From: Sulfolobus sp. A20
GTDB lineage: Archaea > Thermoproteota > Thermoprotei_A > Sulfolobales > Sulfolobaceae
Assembly: GCF_001719125.1 (NCBI RefSeq)
Contig: NZ_CP017006.1
Span: 2,060,384-2,124,383 of the forward strand
Direction of reading: 5' to 3'
Length of the DNA: 64,000 bases
The position numbers and the translations under genes were made by a program. A model generated the notes under the pieces. It was not told where the DNA came from. It worked only from the letters and a program-made list of their open reading frames with translations, and did no database searches. Positions 17,864 through 28,394 of the stretch are shown here, piece by piece. Numbering within the stretch: position 1 is the first letter of the stretch; every line of letters begins with the position of its first letter.

Positions 17864-18700
17864 TCACCTATTTAATGCAGATAATATAGCTCTCTTAGTC
17901 ATAACTTTAACCATTTTCTTTTTATATTCAGCTGATCCTCTTATGTCAGAGGTTGGATTAGCGTATTTAATTGCCGCATTTGAAGCGTCCTCTATTAATT
18001 TCTCAGATATTTTACCTGACATCAAAATTTTCTCACTTTCAGCAGCTCTAACGGGTACATTGTTTACAGCAGTTAACCCTATCCTAGCATCCTCAATCAT
18101 ATCGCCATTAACTTTTAGCAATACTGCTACTCCTACAATAGCGAAATCTCCTGCCCTTCTCTCTAACTTCTGATACGAATATTTATATTCCTTTAGGTTA
18201 GGTATTTCAATCTCTGTGACTAATTCTCCTTGATTTAAATCAGGCGTATACATATCTTTTGCAAAGGAAGAGAATTTCTCCTCTCTCCCACCTTTACTAT
18301 TAGCTATTTTTACTTTAGCATCTAACGCAATTAATGCAGCTGGATAGTCCGCAGTTGGGTCTAAGTGGGATATACTTCCTCCTATAGTACCCATATTTCT
18401 GACTTGTGGATCAGCTATTTTTGACGCTGTTTCGCTTAGCAATGGTATATTAGCCTTCATAATATCATAATGAGTCATTGTAGCGCCTATTTTTATTGCG
18501 TTTCCTTCACTTTTTATGTAATGCAATTCTGGAAGTCTCCTTATTTCAACTAAGTATGATGGTCTTAATATCCTTAGCTTCAACATTGGTATTAAGCTAT
18601 GTCCTCCAGCTAATGGTCTAGAGTTCTCATGAGTTTCAAGGAACTCAATGGCTTCTTTCACGTTATCCGGTATTACATATCCAATCTTTGGCGGGTACAC
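17864..18700 (-). CDS. cutB: FAD-binding medium subunit of a xanthine-oxidase-family dehydrogenase (CutB/CoxM type)
   Basis: 278 residues. FAD motifs [13 protein letters not shown] (about 32-44) and [16 protein letters not shown] (about 105-120) are those of the CoxM/CutB family. It pairs with the following cutC. The molybdopterin-binding large subunit (CutA/CoxL), about 700 or more residues, is not in this window, so the pair must serve a subunit encoded elsewhere or a different trimer. Confidence 0.93.
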   Translation of the reverse strand: MYPPKIGYVIPDNVKEAIEFLETHENSRPLAGGHSLIPMLKLRILRPSYLVEIRRLPELHYIKSEGNAIKIGATMTHYDIMKANIPLLSETASKIADPQVRNMGTIGGSISHLDPTADYPAALIALDAKVKIANSKGGREEKFSSFAKDMYTPDLNQGELVTEIEIPNLKEYKYSYQKLERRAGDFAIVGVAVLLKVNGDMIEDARIGLTAVNNVPVRAAESEKILMSGKISEKLIEDASNAAIKYANPTSDIRGSAEYKKKMVKVMTKRAILSALNR

Positions 18701-18808
18701 ATGGATAATATTATTTAGTCACTTATATACTTAGCTCATGAATCTTTAAAACGCAAACTAAAATCTCAAACTTCTCTAGTATAATTAAAAATCATAGAGC
18801 ATATAAAA

Positions 18809-18949
18809 TTATTTTTTTGCAATATATTTTTCTGGTCTCTTCTTAAACTCTGCCATACACATTGGATTGTCGAAATAGTAAGTATTACCCTTATAAGTGT
18901 AAGTATAGGCTTTTCCTCTAATCTCTTCTCCACACACAGTACACTTCAT
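18809..18949 (-). CDS. Small YHS/TRASH-type metal-binding protein (46 aa)
   Basis: A 46-residue frame starts at ATG 18949, only 6 nt after the stop of the SUMT gene, with GTGAT as a possible ribosome site. It begins [10 protein letters not shown] and continues with [17 protein letters not shown] and [11 protein letters not shown]. That is a complete YHS domain: an N-terminal CxxC pair, the Y-x-F strand and a late Cys. YHS domains bind metals (heavy metal sensing or handling). It is the last gene of the siroheme/sulfur-type operon. A related YHS domain is fused to an Rdx domain at 55844. Confidence 0.8.
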   Translation of the reverse strand: MKCTVCGEEIRGKAYTYTYKGNTYYFDNPMCMAEFKKRPEKYIAKK

Positions 18950-18955
18950 ATTTGA

Positions 18956-19681
18956 TCACTTAAATTTCCATAAGTATTCCCTTAATTTAACAACTTCTCC
19001 TATTACTATCACGGCTGGAGACCTAACTTCATCTTGTTTTGCAATATTCTCTAAATCTTTAAGCTTCCCTAATAACACTCTCTGATTAGGAGTAGTACCG
19101 TTTTCTATTATCGCAAATGGTTCGTTCTCATCTCTGATTTTAATAAGCATTTTCGCTAATTCGTCTATTTTTCGTATACCCATTAAAATAACTAAGGTAC
19201 CCTTTTTTGGAATATAACTAGAATCTATTAGTTCATCTTCAGCTCTAGTTCCAGAAATTACTGTAAACCCGCTTGAGTACAATCTGCTAGTTACTGGAAT
19301 ACCTGCATAAGCGGGCACAGCTATCGCACTAGTTATTCCGGGCACTATCTCGCATTCTATTCCTTTTGATATGACATAGATACATTCCTCCTCTCCTCTG
19401 CCAAAGACGTAAGGATCTCCTCCTTTTAGTCTTACGACTATCTTGCCCTCTAATGCTTTTTTCACTAACGTCTGATTTATCTCATCTTGAATAACGTAAT
19501 CCCCAATACTTTTCCCAACATACAATTTTTCTGCCTCTCTTTTAGAGTAATTTAATAGCTCTTTAGAAATAAGCCTGTCGTAAAGAATAACGTCTGCCAT
19601 CTGTAGTAGTCTAAGACCTTTAAGGGTAATTAACTCAGGATCACCCGGACCAGCACCTACAATATAAACCTTCCCTTTCAT
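18956..19681 (-). CDS. cobA: Uroporphyrinogen-III C-methyltransferase (SUMT)
   Basis: 241 residues. Precorrin-type SAM methyltransferase motifs: [18 protein letters not shown] at the N-terminus, [22 protein letters not shown], and [21 protein letters not shown]. It makes precorrin-2 for siroheme or cobalamin. It overlaps the upstream membrane-protein gene by 1 nt (ATG/TAATG type) and is followed after 6 nt by the small YHS gene. Together with the TusA-like gene the context suggests siroheme-dependent sulfur metabolism. Confidence 0.93.
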   Translation of the reverse strand: MKGKVYIVGAGPGDPELITLKGLRLLQMADVILYDRLISKELLNYSKREAEKLYVGKSIGDYVIQDEINQTLVKKALEGKIVVRLKGGDPYVFGRGEEECIYVISKGIECEIVPGITSAIAVPAYAGIPVTSRLYSSGFTVISGTRAEDELIDSSYIPKKGTLVILMGIRKIDELAKMLIKIRDENEPFAIIENGTTPNQRVLLGKLKDLENIAKQDEVRSPAVIVIGEVVKLREYLWKFK

Positions 19682-20268
19682 TAAATGACATTTACTTTTT
19701 TGAATATATAAATCGCAAATGCCGCACCTTCAGGAAACTTAATTGCATAAACTAGTAATATGATTGAGTTAAGTATATTTTGTGGTGGTATAGCAAATAG
19801 GTTAGATGCAACGTATAGTATTAGTAAAAAGAGAGTGTCTCCTGCAAATCCTAAACTATATAATATGATCTTCTCCGTAAAAGTTAAGGAGTTTATACTA
19901 TAACCGACGAGGAATCCTCCTACGAATTCTGAGATGAACGAACATGCGAATAGCCACTCTAATTTAGTAGATATAATATATATTTGAGGGAGTAGCCATG
20001 GAATGATTAACGCTAGTGCAATAGTGATGAATAATGGCACTCTCTTTCGAAGTAGTAAGGAAACTATAGATACTTTCTCCTTATCCACTTCTACAAACTT
20101 ATCTTGAGGAGTATTTGACATTAAAACATACCAACCTAATAGTCCTCCGGATATGATTGGACCTTGATATGAAAGCAATCTATCAATAGGATCTAGCAAT
20201 ATATATGCTACCGCTGACCCTATTAATATTGAAAAACCTAAATACTTTGATATGTTTAAAAAATTCAT
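19681..20268 (-). CDS. Multi-pass membrane protein
   Basis: 195 residues with about five to six hydrophobic segments ([107 protein letters not shown]). No family recognised. It is the middle gene of a minus-strand operon (SIS, TusA-like, this, SUMT, YHS), overlapping SUMT by one base. It might transport a sulfur compound or metal for that pathway (inference). Confidence 0.7.
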   Translation of the reverse strand: MNFLNISKYLGFSILIGSAVAYILLDPIDRLLSYQGPIISGGLLGWYVLMSNTPQDKFVEVDKEKVSIVSLLLRKRVPLFITIALALIIPWLLPQIYIISTKLEWLFACSFISEFVGGFLVGYSINSLTFTEKIILYSLGFAGDTLFLLILYVASNLFAIPPQNILNSIILLVYAIKFPEGAAFAIYIFKKVNVI

Positions 20269-20280
20269 AAAAACTCCCTA

Positions 20281-20520
20281 CTAGGGGAGGAATATTGTAT
20301 ATACTACCTTATCTTTTTCACTAGCTTTATTAACTAATCTTACTCCTTTCTCGTTCATAGCCGTTATCCACATATCCACTTGATCTTCTTGAACACCTCT
20401 TAATGCTATCACTTTAACTTCTTTATTTCCGCCTACCTCTAACCAAAACCTCAGTAGTCTAATTGACGGCGAGTCAGCCCCACATCTTGTATCAGCTTTA
20501 GTTAAATCCAGTTCATCCAT
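20281..20520 (-). CDS. TusA-like sulfur carrier (tentative)
   Basis: 79 residues, the length of TusA/SirA proteins. It begins MDELDLTKADTRCGADSPSI, where TusA has LDLRGLRCPxP; the single Cys (residue 13) and the Pro after it are kept, but as C-GADS-P rather than C-P-x-P. The beta-alpha-beta pattern that follows (KEVKVIALRGV, QVDMWITAMNEKG, KVVYTIFLP) agrees. TusA-like carriers hand sulfane sulfur to reductases or oxidases. It sits between a SIS-domain gene (1 nt gap) and a membrane protein in the SUMT operon. Confidence 0.5.
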   Translation of the reverse strand: MDELDLTKADTRCGADSPSIRLLRFWLEVGGNKEVKVIALRGVQEDQVDMWITAMNEKGVRLVNKASEKDKVVYTIFLP

Positions 20521-20521
20521 A

Positions 20522-21346
20522 TCAATATATCATTTGTGAGCTAATGTTTAATATTTTTTTGTTATCTATGAAGTAAATCCTGTCCCAATTCTCCTTCCTC
20601 ATTTTTTCTAATATTGACTTTATTAATACTTTAGCGTTACAAAAAGCTCCATTACATTTTGTAGATGCTATGCTAGTGTAGTCAATTTTACTAATGAGTT
20701 CTTCTTCTCTCTCTATGCCTCTTCTAAGTAATATTATTTGTCTATTGCTAGTCATAAATATAGGTGAGTGGCAAAATTGTTCTAATTTTTCGCTGTTAGC
20801 ACTATATCCGAAGATTTCAGAGAATTTCAACGTAGCGTAATATGCAATACCGAAGTTCTCTCCATGTCCTACGAAGAATGGATTATTAGATAAACTTATT
20901 ACGTTATTATCTTCCTCGCTATCAATTTTTTCTCCTGCTAAAGAATATATTGCACTTAAACTCATTAAAAAGGACAATGTGCCGGGTAATTGTATTTTAG
21001 ATTTGTAAGGTATTAAAATAAGGTAGTCAGCAAACCTTGAAAGTTCAGATTCTTCATTTGCGGTAATTACAAAAATTTTAGTTTTACCTTTAAATTTAGA
21101 GGCAAGTTGAATATTACTTTTTGGCTTACCGGATACAGAGACTATAACTAAAGGACGTTCTAATTCTTCATACTCTAACCCTTCATAAGGATCTAATGCC
21201 TTAAACTTTCCCCTTGTCTTTCCCTCAATCGTTAAAGCTACTGCATAAGAGTCTCCTGCACCTGCGACGTAAGCCCTTTCTAACTTTAAATCAGTATTTA
21301 CGACGAAATCTTGTTCCAGTTCCTTTTGGATTAATTCCACGTACAT
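20522..21346 (-). CDS. SIS-domain protein (sugar-phosphate isomerase-like)
   Basis: 274 residues with two SIS-like halves: first YVAGAGDSYAVAL and LVIVSVSGKPKSNIQLA (Ser-containing phosphate loop), second FVGHGENFGIAYYATLKFSE with LEQFCHSPIFM. This arrangement resembles glucosamine-6-phosphate isomerising or phosphoglucose/mannose isomerase-type proteins. The substrate is unknown. It is the first gene of the operon running through TusA-like and SUMT, an unusual partner. Divergent from the amidohydrolase-like gene, 42 nt apart. Confidence 0.75.
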   Translation of the reverse strand: MYVELIQKELEQDFVVNTDLKLERAYVAGAGDSYAVALTIEGKTRGKFKALDPYEGLEYEELERPLVIVSVSGKPKSNIQLASKFKGKTKIFVITANEESELSRFADYLILIPYKSKIQLPGTLSFLMSLSAIYSLAGEKIDSEEDNNVISLSNNPFFVGHGENFGIAYYATLKFSEIFGYSANSEKLEQFCHSPIFMTSNRQIILLRRGIEREEELISKIDYTSIASTKCNGAFCNAKVLIKSILEKMRKENWDRIYFIDNKKILNISSQMIY

Positions 21347-21388
21347 TAAATAACTTTAATTAAGATAGACATATATTAGTGCTTTAGG

Positions 21389-22540
21389 ATGAAAGTTCTA
21401 GTAAAGGCTACTCTATCATTAGGTTCACCGAGACCGCTTAAAAACGTTTATATAGGGATTGAGGAGGGAAGAATTAAAGTAATATCTAAAGAAGAACCTG
21501 AGGAATATGAGTATGCAGAATATATTATAGGAGGAGAAAATAGGGTTGTTTTGCCCGGTTTCATCACTACACACTCCTTTGTGTATTTATACCCGTTTAG
21601 ATATAGAATATTTTCTGGTAAACTTAATGCTTTTGAATTGCTTAGTGTCTTATCCCCTAATGACATTTACTATTTTTCGTTAGTTGGTGCATATCATCTT
21701 TTAAAATCTGGCGTCACAACTATTGTAACTTCTGGTCCAAATCTAGACATGATAGCTAGAGCAATAAGTGAAGTAGGACTCAAACCAATACTAGCTGTCG
21801 GAGTAAATTGTCCAGATTCTAAAGAGAATTGGGAGAAGGAGTTTACATCACTTTATAATAGATGGTCGAGTAGGGAAGAAAATAGGGTTATATTTAGATT
21901 ATGTAGTAAAGACAATGCAAAGGAGGTATTTGAGATATCAAAACAGTACAACATACCAGTTTTAGTGGAAAGGTTTGTGAATTTGGAAAATATTGATAAT
22001 GCTGTAAACGTAATAGGATTAGGAGGAGGGGCTAGAAGCGATCTAGAATTAATAAAGAAGAATGGATTTTCATTATCTTTTACCCCATCTTATGAAGTAT
22101 CCCAGTTCCCATTATCTCAGTATAAGCCTTCAATATCATTAGATCTAACACCATCCTTTAATATAAAGCACGAAGTTTCGGTAAGTTTAACTAGGCTTTT
22201 GTTAACACCTGAGGAAGCCCTTAGTGCTATTACTGTCTGGGGTTACAGCCAATTGAAGTATAATGATAGAGGCTCGATAGAGAATGATAAAGTTGCTGAT
22301 TTAGTAATATATGAGATCAGAGAACCCCCGTCTTTTCCTCTTGATCTAGAAGCACCTTACGAAACAATGATGTTTAACCTAGATTATCCAGAGACTATAC
22401 TAGTTAATGGAGAAGCCATATTAGATGGAGGAGTTCCGTTAAATGTGGGAATTAAAGATATTAAAAAAGCTGAGGAGAGGTTAACTGAAATTGAAAACAG
22501 AAGAAGGGGAAAAGAACCAAGAAGTTTGGAAAAGAATTGA
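21389..22540 (+). CDS. Amidohydrolase-superfamily protein with degenerate metal site
   Basis: 383 residues. The composite beta domain is intact (VLPGFITTH near residue 54-62; [17 protein letters not shown] and [13 protein letters not shown] near the end), and the barrel begins [14 protein letters not shown]. However, the H-x-H metal pair after PGF is HSF, and the later His and Asp ligands of working amidohydrolases are not seen at their usual places. It is probably a non-catalytic or altered member. It overlaps the following methyltransferase gene by 50 nt. Confidence 0.75.
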   Translation: MKVLVKATLSLGSPRPLKNVYIGIEEGRIKVISKEEPEEYEYAEYIIGGENRVVLPGFITTHSFVYLYPFRYRIFSGKLNAFELLSVLSPNDIYYFSLVGAYHLLKSGVTTIVTSGPNLDMIARAISEVGLKPILAVGVNCPDSKENWEKEFTSLYNRWSSREENRVIFRLCSKDNAKEVFEISKQYNIPVLVERFVNLENIDNAVNVIGLGGGARSDLELIKKNGFSLSFTPSYEVSQFPLSQYKPSISLDLTPSFNIKHEVSVSLTRLLLTPEEALSAITVWGYSQLKYNDRGSIENDKVADLVIYEIREPPSFPLDLEAPYETMMFNLDYPETILVNGEAILDGGVPLNVGIKDIKKAEERLTEIENRRRGKEPRSLEKN

Positions 22541-23270
22541 GATCATAGGTGATATTGCAGTAATAGGAATACCTTTTGGAAAGAAACCAATGGAACTAAT
22601 AGAATTTGCTGAAGAAATTCTTAAAAAATTTCCTTATATAAAATCGGTTTGGGGTAGGTATAGAGATGTCTCTGGTACATATAGACTTTCGTCTTATGCT
22701 CATATAGCAGGGGAGAAGAGAAGTGAAACTATCTACAAAGAACATGGATGTAAATATTACTTAGACTTCACAAAGGTCTTCTTTTCAGCCAAGCTCTCAT
22801 TTGAACACTTGAGAGTGGCTAGGCAAGTGAAAGAGGGGGAGGTAATAATAAATATGTTCTCGGGCTTTGGACCTTTTTCAATCCTATCTGCAAGTCTTGG
22901 AAAACCTAGAATTGTATACTCTATAGATATAAATCCTTATGCTTATTATTATATGATGGCAAATATCGAACTAAACAAAACTTACGCGGTTATTCCAATT
23001 TATGGAGATGCTTTTAAAAGAATAAATGATCTAGAGGAAGCTGACAGAATCATTATCCCTCTTCCAGAGTTAGCTGACAAGGCTTATCAAGTAGCTTTAG
23101 AAAAGATAAGAAAAGGTGGAATAATTCACTTGTACGCAGAAGTGGAAGTAAGTAAAGGAGAAGATCCAGTAGGAATTGCTAAAGAGAAGTATGGAGCATA
23201 TTTCGCCCGAATTGTAAGGAGTGTTAATCCTCACAAGTACCATGTGGCATTGGATATAAAGGTGAATTAA
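22491..23270 (+). CDS. Trm5/Tyw2-family tRNA methyltransferase-like protein
   Basis: 259 residues from a TTG start. The SAM-binding motif reads [12 protein letters not shown], then [20 protein letters not shown] and a motif-IV-like IIIPLPELA (Trm5 has NLP). This is the class I fold of enzymes that methylate or modify guanosine 37 of tRNA, including the wybutosine pathway enzyme Tyw2/Taw2. It is short compared with Trm5b because the N-terminal D1 domain is missing. G37 methylation and aminocarboxypropyl transfer cannot be told apart here. Confidence 0.75.
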   Translation: MKTEEGEKNQEVWKRIEIIGDIAVIGIPFGKKPMELIEFAEEILKKFPYIKSVWGRYRDVSGTYRLSSYAHIAGEKRSETIYKEHGCKYYLDFTKVFFSAKLSFEHLRVARQVKEGEVIINMFSGFGPFSILSASLGKPRIVYSIDINPYAYYYMMANIELNKTYAVIPIYGDAFKRINDLEEADRIIIPLPELADKAYQVALEKIRKGGIIHLYAEVEVSKGEDPVGIAKEKYGAYFARIVRSVNPHKYHVALDIKVN

Positions 23271-23501
23271 ATGGTAGATGAAATAGAAATTATGTCTTTA
23301 GGTTATTATGCTTCACAAAAGAAGACATTAATACTAGGTAGGTATGTCTTAAAATTCCATAGGAGAAAAAATAGCAAGAAAAATATGTACTTTTATATAG
23401 TTAACTTATACCACGATGATAAGCTAGTTAGAAGCGGAATTTTTACAGAATATAGAAATGCTGTCATATTCGCTGGATCAATAATATACAAGCTTCTTTA
23501 G
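23271..23501 (+). CDS. Small conserved-looking basic protein
   Basis: 76 residues, starting directly after the stop of the methyltransferase gene (TAAATG), so co-translated. It has an alternating beta pattern with many Lys/Arg (YVLKFHRRKNSKKNMYFYIV, HDDKLVRSGIF), suggesting a small nucleic-acid-binding or beta-rich protein. No family recognised. After it begins an 800-nt stretch with no intact gene. Confidence 0.6.
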   Translation: MVDEIEIMSLGYYASQKKTLILGRYVLKFHRRKNSKKNMYFYIVNLYHDDKLVRSGIFTEYRNAVIFAGSIIYKLL

Positions 23502-23658
23502 TGATATAAATTATGAGTTTTTCATCGTTGATTTGATAATTATAAAATTTAAAAGTTCCGATTAAAACTAAAATAAATAATAAAAAACATAGTTACAGTT
23601 AGTAGTAGAATAGCGGGTATGGGAGGAACAACTATTTTAGCAACTAAGAGACTTTACT

Positions 23659-24120
23659 TGACTTCCTCCCCTTTTCCCTCATCGATTCGTGCTTACATCT
23701 CTCATATGTTGAGAGGCTCAGAAAATCATGAAGATTCATGATAGCAATTACATCCCTATCATTCTCATAGTAACGCAAATACCTATAAGCGACCTTTTCT
23801 ATATCTTTTATAAGATATTAGGAGTTAACCAAACTGATGCTTTACGTATTCTAGGATACCTACTGCGTTTAGGGTTCTTCAACTAACCCTTGTGTATTGC
23901 TATTGCATCCCTATAACAGTCTTGTGCCGGTTTAGGGTGAAGACTAAACCTCTCTCATGTCTTTCAACAAGGTTGAGTAGGGGAAGGTAAGGAAAATCAT
24001 AAGGTTAATAGTAGTCATGATTTCTAACCTACCCTTTTTAACTCCCCTACTCGCAGGTGAAGAGATAAGGGGTTTATATACTTTTCATCCTCACCTTGTG
24101 AGGCTTTCCTCACTTTGTAA
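23659..24120 (-). mobile_element. Internally deleted IS200/IS605-type TnpB element relic
   Basis: On the minus strand the relic starts TTACAAAGTGAGGAAAGCCTCACAAGGTGAGG, whose CCTCAC/GTGAGG is a perfect 6-bp terminal hairpin, and has a TATA-like GTATATAAA (complement of about 24073-24081). It ends in GGGGAGGAAGTCA. Just before that end a frame reads ENDRDVIAIMNL, then FLSLST, close to the conserved C-terminus of archaeal TnpB. Most of tnpB is missing or scrambled. In live elements this 3' region also encodes the omega RNA. The remainder of 23502-24295 holds AT-rich sequence and the L13e promoter only. Confidence 0.7.
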
Positions 24121-24263
24121 CGAATAAATGAGCTAAAACTATAGATAAGATTTAGAAAATGAGGAAAGGTTAGTCACCTAAGGCAAGAAGGGGACCAGTT
24201 TTAACAATTTTTATATGCGTATTCAGCTTATGCAATCGACTATTGTTTAAAAACGAATTATAA

Positions 24264-24272
24264 CTTTATAAG
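24264..24272 (+). promoter_or_regulatory. TATA box of the L13e gene
   Basis: CTTTATAAG is centred about 28 nt before the ATG at 24296, the canonical position for a leaderless crenarchaeal mRNA. It lies 140 nt beyond the TnpB relic, so the promoter is outside that element. Confidence 0.65.
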
Positions 24273-24295
24273 AAGTTTTAGGCTTAGCAATATAT

Positions 24296-24556
24296 ATGAC
24301 TGAAAGGGCTGAAGTTCCCACCCCAAAAATAAAAAGGCCTAACTTTACTTTCGAGTATAAAAATGATAGGAAGGTATATAGGGTAGGAAAAGGCTTTAGT
24401 GTAGGTGAAATAGTTAAAGCGGGATTAACTATTGAGAAAGCTAGAAAATTGGGTATCTATGTGGATATTAGGAGAAAGTCCGTACATGAAGAAAATATTC
24501 AAATGCTCAAGAAATTTATAGAAAATAAGACGCAACAAAAGGACAATAAAACCTAG
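24296..24556 (+). CDS. rpl13e: Ribosomal protein L13e (eL13)
   Basis: 86 residues with the archaeal eL13 signature: [12 protein letters not shown] near the N-terminus, [36 protein letters not shown] and a basic tail. It is a large-subunit ribosomal protein of Thermoproteota and eukaryotes. It stands alone here, between a TnpB relic and the convergent alcohol dehydrogenase gene, whose 3' end it overlaps by 4 nt. Confidence 0.93.
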   Translation: MTERAEVPTPKIKRPNFTFEYKNDRKVYRVGKGFSVGEIVKAGLTIEKARKLGIYVDIRRKSVHEENIQMLKKFIENKTQQKDNKT

Positions 24557-25548
24557 GGAATTATTATAGCTCTGCCAAAAATTTTTCCATTAGCTACATC
24601 GTTAATAGCTTGATTTATTTCATTTAATGAATAAGGTATTGGAAAAGTTTTGATTACTTTTTTGCTATATAACTCATATACTCCTAATAAATCATCATAA
24701 GTTCCATATAATATTCCTTTCACTTTAATCCCCCTTAAAACTAGGAGTTGTTCCGGAATATTTAGAACCCCTCCAAATTCGCCAACTATCCTTAATTCTC
24801 CCTCGTTCCTTAACAACCATGGCAAATCGGTGAGTGTAGTATTGTTTCCTACGTAATCTATTATGTAGTCAAACTTATATAAAGAGGAAATCTCACCCAC
24901 AGCTTGTCCGACAGAATTGGATTTCAAAGGAATTATCTCATCAGCTCCTATCTCTTTAAATTTACTCAGTTTGCTTAAATTTCTTCCAACTACTGCAACC
25001 TTTGTTCTCCTATTTTTCAAGATTTGTAACGCTAAAAGTGATACGTAGCTCGTTCCAACAAGTAATACATTATCGTCTTCACTTATCCCCTTTACTGAGT
25101 TATAAGCCGTTATTCCTGCGTCAGCTAAAGGAGCTAGCTCAATAGGATTTCCTTCAACTTTTAATAGATTCCTCTCACTAGGCACTTTAACATATTCAGC
25201 ATATCCCCCATCTAAGTGAAGTCCTATTATGTTTACATTTTCACAATATTGGTAATGTCCAATTTTACAATATTTACAATTCATGCAACCTACTGCATTA
25301 TATACTAGTACCATATCACCTCTTTCAAGAGATTTTGTATTTCCACTTACCACTTCCCCGATTATTTCATGTCCTAAAATTCTAGGAGTGTTAATTTTAA
25401 TATCGTACTTCCAATCTCCAAAGATTAGGTGAACATCCCCATGACATAATCCAGTTCCTAAAACTCGCAGTATTATTCCATCTTTAGGCTCCGCTACGTT
25501 TTCTATATTTAATGGAATTCCGTATTCTTTAAACAAAGCTGCTTTCAT
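24553..25548 (-). CDS. Zinc-containing alcohol dehydrogenase family protein
   Basis: 331 residues of the MDR family. Catalytic zinc ligands in [10 protein letters not shown] and GHEIIGEV, structural zinc Cys in [15 protein letters not shown], and a Rossmann segment near [15 protein letters not shown] (a weakened GxGxxG). It likely oxidises or reduces an alcohol/aldehyde with NAD(P). It lies 1 nt downstream of the GlnA-like gene in the same direction, so probably one operon. Confidence 0.88.
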   Translation of the reverse strand: MKAALFKEYGIPLNIENVAEPKDGIILRVLGTGLCHGDVHLIFGDWKYDIKINTPRILGHEIIGEVVSGNTKSLERGDMVLVYNAVGCMNCKYCKIGHYQYCENVNIIGLHLDGGYAEYVKVPSERNLLKVEGNPIELAPLADAGITAYNSVKGISEDDNVLLVGTSYVSLLALQILKNRRTKVAVVGRNLSKLSKFKEIGADEIIPLKSNSVGQAVGEISSLYKFDYIIDYVGNNTTLTDLPWLLRNEGELRIVGEFGGVLNIPEQLLVLRGIKVKGILYGTYDDLLGVYELYSKKVIKTFPIPYSLNEINQAINDVANGKIFGRAIIIP

Positions 25549-25549
25549 T

Positions 25550-26827
25550 TTACCATCCGGCTTTTAGATAATACTCCCTCTCCCACTTAGTTATCTGTGA
25601 CTCGTATTCCTCAATTTCAATGTTCTTTAAATTAATATATGTATTTATTAATTCCTGCCCTAAATTATATTTCATATAGTTATCACTATCGAGCTTCTGT
25701 AAGGACTCTTTAAGTGTTTGTGGCAAATTTCCGTAATACTCATTCAAGTTAGGAGTTAGATTTCTCTCGATTCCATCAATTCCGGCATAAATCATAGAGG
25801 CTAATAATAAATAAGGATTAGATAGAGGATCAGCCAATCTAAATTCAATGTAATGTGAATCCCTATAAGAGTTAGGTATTCTTACAATATAATGTCTCTC
25901 CGTTCCTATGCCCATAATGTTTGGAGTCACAAGTTCCTTAAATCTCTTATACGAATTAACCGTAGGTGCAGCAAATGCCAATATAGAAGCTAGATGTTCT
26001 AATATTCCAGCAAAGAAATTATAAGCCACCTTACTTAGGCCTATTCCCCTTGGATCGTTAGAATCGTACATAAGATCATTTCCATCCTTTGATTTTATGC
26101 TAATCTTTATATCCATACTACTGCTAGGGTATTCTTTGAATGGCTTAGGCATGAATGTAACTAATAAATTATAGAACCTAGCCGTATCTCTAATAATTTC
26201 TCTGCTTGCTATAAGAGCATCAGCCGCCTCCATTAAAGACTTCTGTGACAGTTTTATCTCATATTGTCCCGGACCATAGTGTTTGTTTATGGTCTCTACT
26301 TTTATATCAGCCTCCTCCAAATACTTTATAAGGGCTTTTAGAAAATCTTGTTGTTCTAGCAAACCTTCCAACGAGAATGCCTTAGCATAATCTGCAGGGT
26401 TAAAATCTTTGTCAAGCAAGTAAAATGTTGGTTCAAAAGAGATTTCTAATGAATACCCAATCTCTTCCAATTTGGTTATAGCCCTACTAAGGATTGTTCT
26501 GCTACAAAATGCGTATTGAGAATTATCTGGATTTGTAATAAACGATAAGACCCTACCAGTCCTCTCTAAATAAGGTACTATAATAAACGTGTTAAGGTCT
26601 GGTATCGCAGTGACGTCTTCGTATTTGCTTTTGATTGGTCTATCCATGTAATCCATTAGTACAAGAGATTCAGGGTAATTTACTCCTCTATTACTATTTA
26701 TCATATCTTCAAATTCTGCTCTTCTTAAAGATCTACCTCTAGTATTTCCTAAGAGGTCAACAATCTCAACTCTGACATAATCTATCTTACCAGATTTTAA
26801 TACGTCGAGTACATTCTCCTTGTACAC
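25550..26827 (-). CDS. Glutamine synthetase-family protein (GlnA-like)
   Basis: 425 residues. The beta-grasp domain ([18 protein letters not shown]) and catalytic domain motifs [22 protein letters not shown], and [20 protein letters not shown] are present. The usual FDGSS loop of true glutamine synthetase is replaced by [10 protein letters not shown]-type sequence, and the KP-type motif is altered. It is therefore likely a gamma-glutamyl ligase acting on another amine (polyamine or ethanolamine type) rather than housekeeping GlnA. Co-directional with an alcohol dehydrogenase. Confidence 0.82.
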   Translation of the reverse strand: MYKENVLDVLKSGKIDYVRVEIVDLLGNTRGRSLRRAEFEDMINSNRGVNYPESLVLMDYMDRPIKSKYEDVTAIPDLNTFIIVPYLERTGRVLSFITNPDNSQYAFCSRTILSRAITKLEEIGYSLEISFEPTFYLLDKDFNPADYAKAFSLEGLLEQQDFLKALIKYLEEADIKVETINKHYGPGQYEIKLSQKSLMEAADALIASREIIRDTARFYNLLVTFMPKPFKEYPSSSMDIKISIKSKDGNDLMYDSNDPRGIGLSKVAYNFFAGILEHLASILAFAAPTVNSYKRFKELVTPNIMGIGTERHYIVRIPNSYRDSHYIEFRLADPLSNPYLLLASMIYAGIDGIERNLTPNLNEYYGNLPQTLKESLQKLDSDNYMKYNLGQELINTYINLKNIEIEEYESQITKWEREYYLKAGW

Positions 26828-26924
26828 TTTTGTTCATAAAGGATTAGAAGTATTATTTAATAAAACTTATAGAGCCTAGTCTCTCCATTCTGATAACTAC
26901 TAAAAATGCTAAACAAATTAAACC

Positions 26925-27359
26925 TTAAATAACTTCTAACCTTACCACATTTCTTAAACTAGTAATATTGATTTCCTTATGTACAGCTAAATAATTTATC
27001 AAGCCTTTGATCCCTCTACTATTCATATCTGGATTGTCAACAATTTGTATATCAAAATATAATGGAACTCTGTACATCCTAGCTATTCTATCCAATTTTA
27101 TGATCTTCTTAATTGAATTAAAGTCTTCATCTACACCCTCAGCATCTATGTATGTTTTTTTACCTTTTATGTAATTTATTTGGTCAAACTTTATATCACC
27201 ATATTTATCTAAGACAACTACTAGCCTAGCCTGTCTTCCTCCCTCTATATCCTCATAAAAATTTAGGCATTCTACAAACACGCCATTTTCGGCTAGTGGT
27301 ATTATAGAAAGTTCTTCTTCGCCTATAGGTTTAACGATTGACTTTATTTTAATCTTCAT
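26925..27359 (-). CDS. Hypothetical protein divergent from rtcA
   Basis: 144 residues, soluble, mixed alpha/beta ([44 protein letters not shown]). No family recognised and no cysteine-rich or membrane feature. It starts at 27359, only 15 nt from the divergent rtcA start, so both share a compact promoter. An RNA-related role through rtcA is only a guess. Confidence 0.6.
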   Translation of the reverse strand: MKIKIKSIVKPIGEEELSIIPLAENGVFVECLNFYEDIEGGRQARLVVVLDKYGDIKFDQINYIKGKKTYIDAEGVDEDFNSIKKIIKLDRIARMYRVPLYFDIQIVDNPDMNSRGIKGLINYLAVHKEINITSLRNVVRLEVI

Positions 27360-27374
27360 TTATTACATCACCTA

Positions 27375-28394
27375 ATGATTGAAATTAATGGATCATTTGG
27401 TGAGGGAGGTGGACAAATACTAAGGACTTCCTTGTCTCTCTCAGTCATAACTGGTAAACCATTTAGAATTTTTAACATTAGAGCTAATAGACCTAACCCC
27501 GGTTTACAGCATCAGCATTTGTGGGCTGTAAGGCTAATGAAAATAATATCTAATGCTGAAACTAAGGGTGACGAGGTAGGATCCAAAGAATTAGTATTCT
27601 CACCTAGAGAATTAAAGGGAGGCGGAAATATAACTATCGACATTAAAACAGCTGGAAGCATAACGCTGTTATTACAGACTGCGATACCTGCAATAGTTAA
27701 TAAGAATATTAAATTAAGAGTGCTAGGTGGTACCGATGTACCTAAATCACCTACAATCGATTACATTAGACTAGTTTATAAAAGAGTATTGGAGAAAATA
27801 GGGATAAACTTTAGTTTGGACTTAATTAGAAGAGGCCATTATCCAGAAGGTGGTGGAGAAGTCATATTAAGTGAAGTTAAAGGTAATCCTCATGATTTTT
27901 CATTAACTAAACTAGGAAAGGTAGAGAAGGTTGAAGGTATTTCACACGTCTCTTCATTGCCATCTCATATAGCGGAGAGACAGATGAATTCAGCTAAGAG
28001 TATCTTAACTAAAGCATTACCTAACGTTCCCATAGATATTAGCCTCGATGTGCGTCAAGGTGAAAGGAGTAAGGGCAGCGGGATTACCTTAGCTTTGATC
28101 GGAGAAAATAGTGTAATTGGAGCAGACTCATTAGGGGAGAGAGGAAAAAGAGCAGAAACAGTTGGAGAGGAAGCATCTAATACTTTGCTTAACGATTTTA
28201 AAACCAGCTCAGCTGTGGATAGGTATATGAGTGACATGTTGATGATCTATGCTTGCCTTTTTAGGGGAGAATTCGTAGGTGCTGAATTAACCAGCCATGC
28301 CTTAACTAATATAGAAGTAATAAGAAAGTTTTTAGAAGTTAAAGTTGAGATCAAAGGAAAGAGCCCGTTCTATTTTGAATGTAAACCCATATGA
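27375..28394 (+). CDS. rtcA: RNA 3'-terminal phosphate cyclase
   Basis: 339 residues, the family's normal length. Motifs: N-terminal [56 protein letters not shown], and the late active-site segment with the nucleophile His in [10 protein letters not shown]. It converts RNA 3'-phosphate to 2',3'-cyclic phosphate using ATP. ATG at 27375 directly follows a TCACCTA stretch; no RtcB is in the window. Confidence 0.93.
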   Translation: MIEINGSFGEGGGQILRTSLSLSVITGKPFRIFNIRANRPNPGLQHQHLWAVRLMKIISNAETKGDEVGSKELVFSPRELKGGGNITIDIKTAGSITLLLQTAIPAIVNKNIKLRVLGGTDVPKSPTIDYIRLVYKRVLEKIGINFSLDLIRRGHYPEGGGEVILSEVKGNPHDFSLTKLGKVEKVEGISHVSSLPSHIAERQMNSAKSILTKALPNVPIDISLDVRQGERSKGSGITLALIGENSVIGADSLGERGKRAETVGEEASNTLLNDFKTSSAVDRYMSDMLMIYACLFRGEFVGAELTSHALTNIEVIRKFLEVKVEIKGKSPFYFECKPI

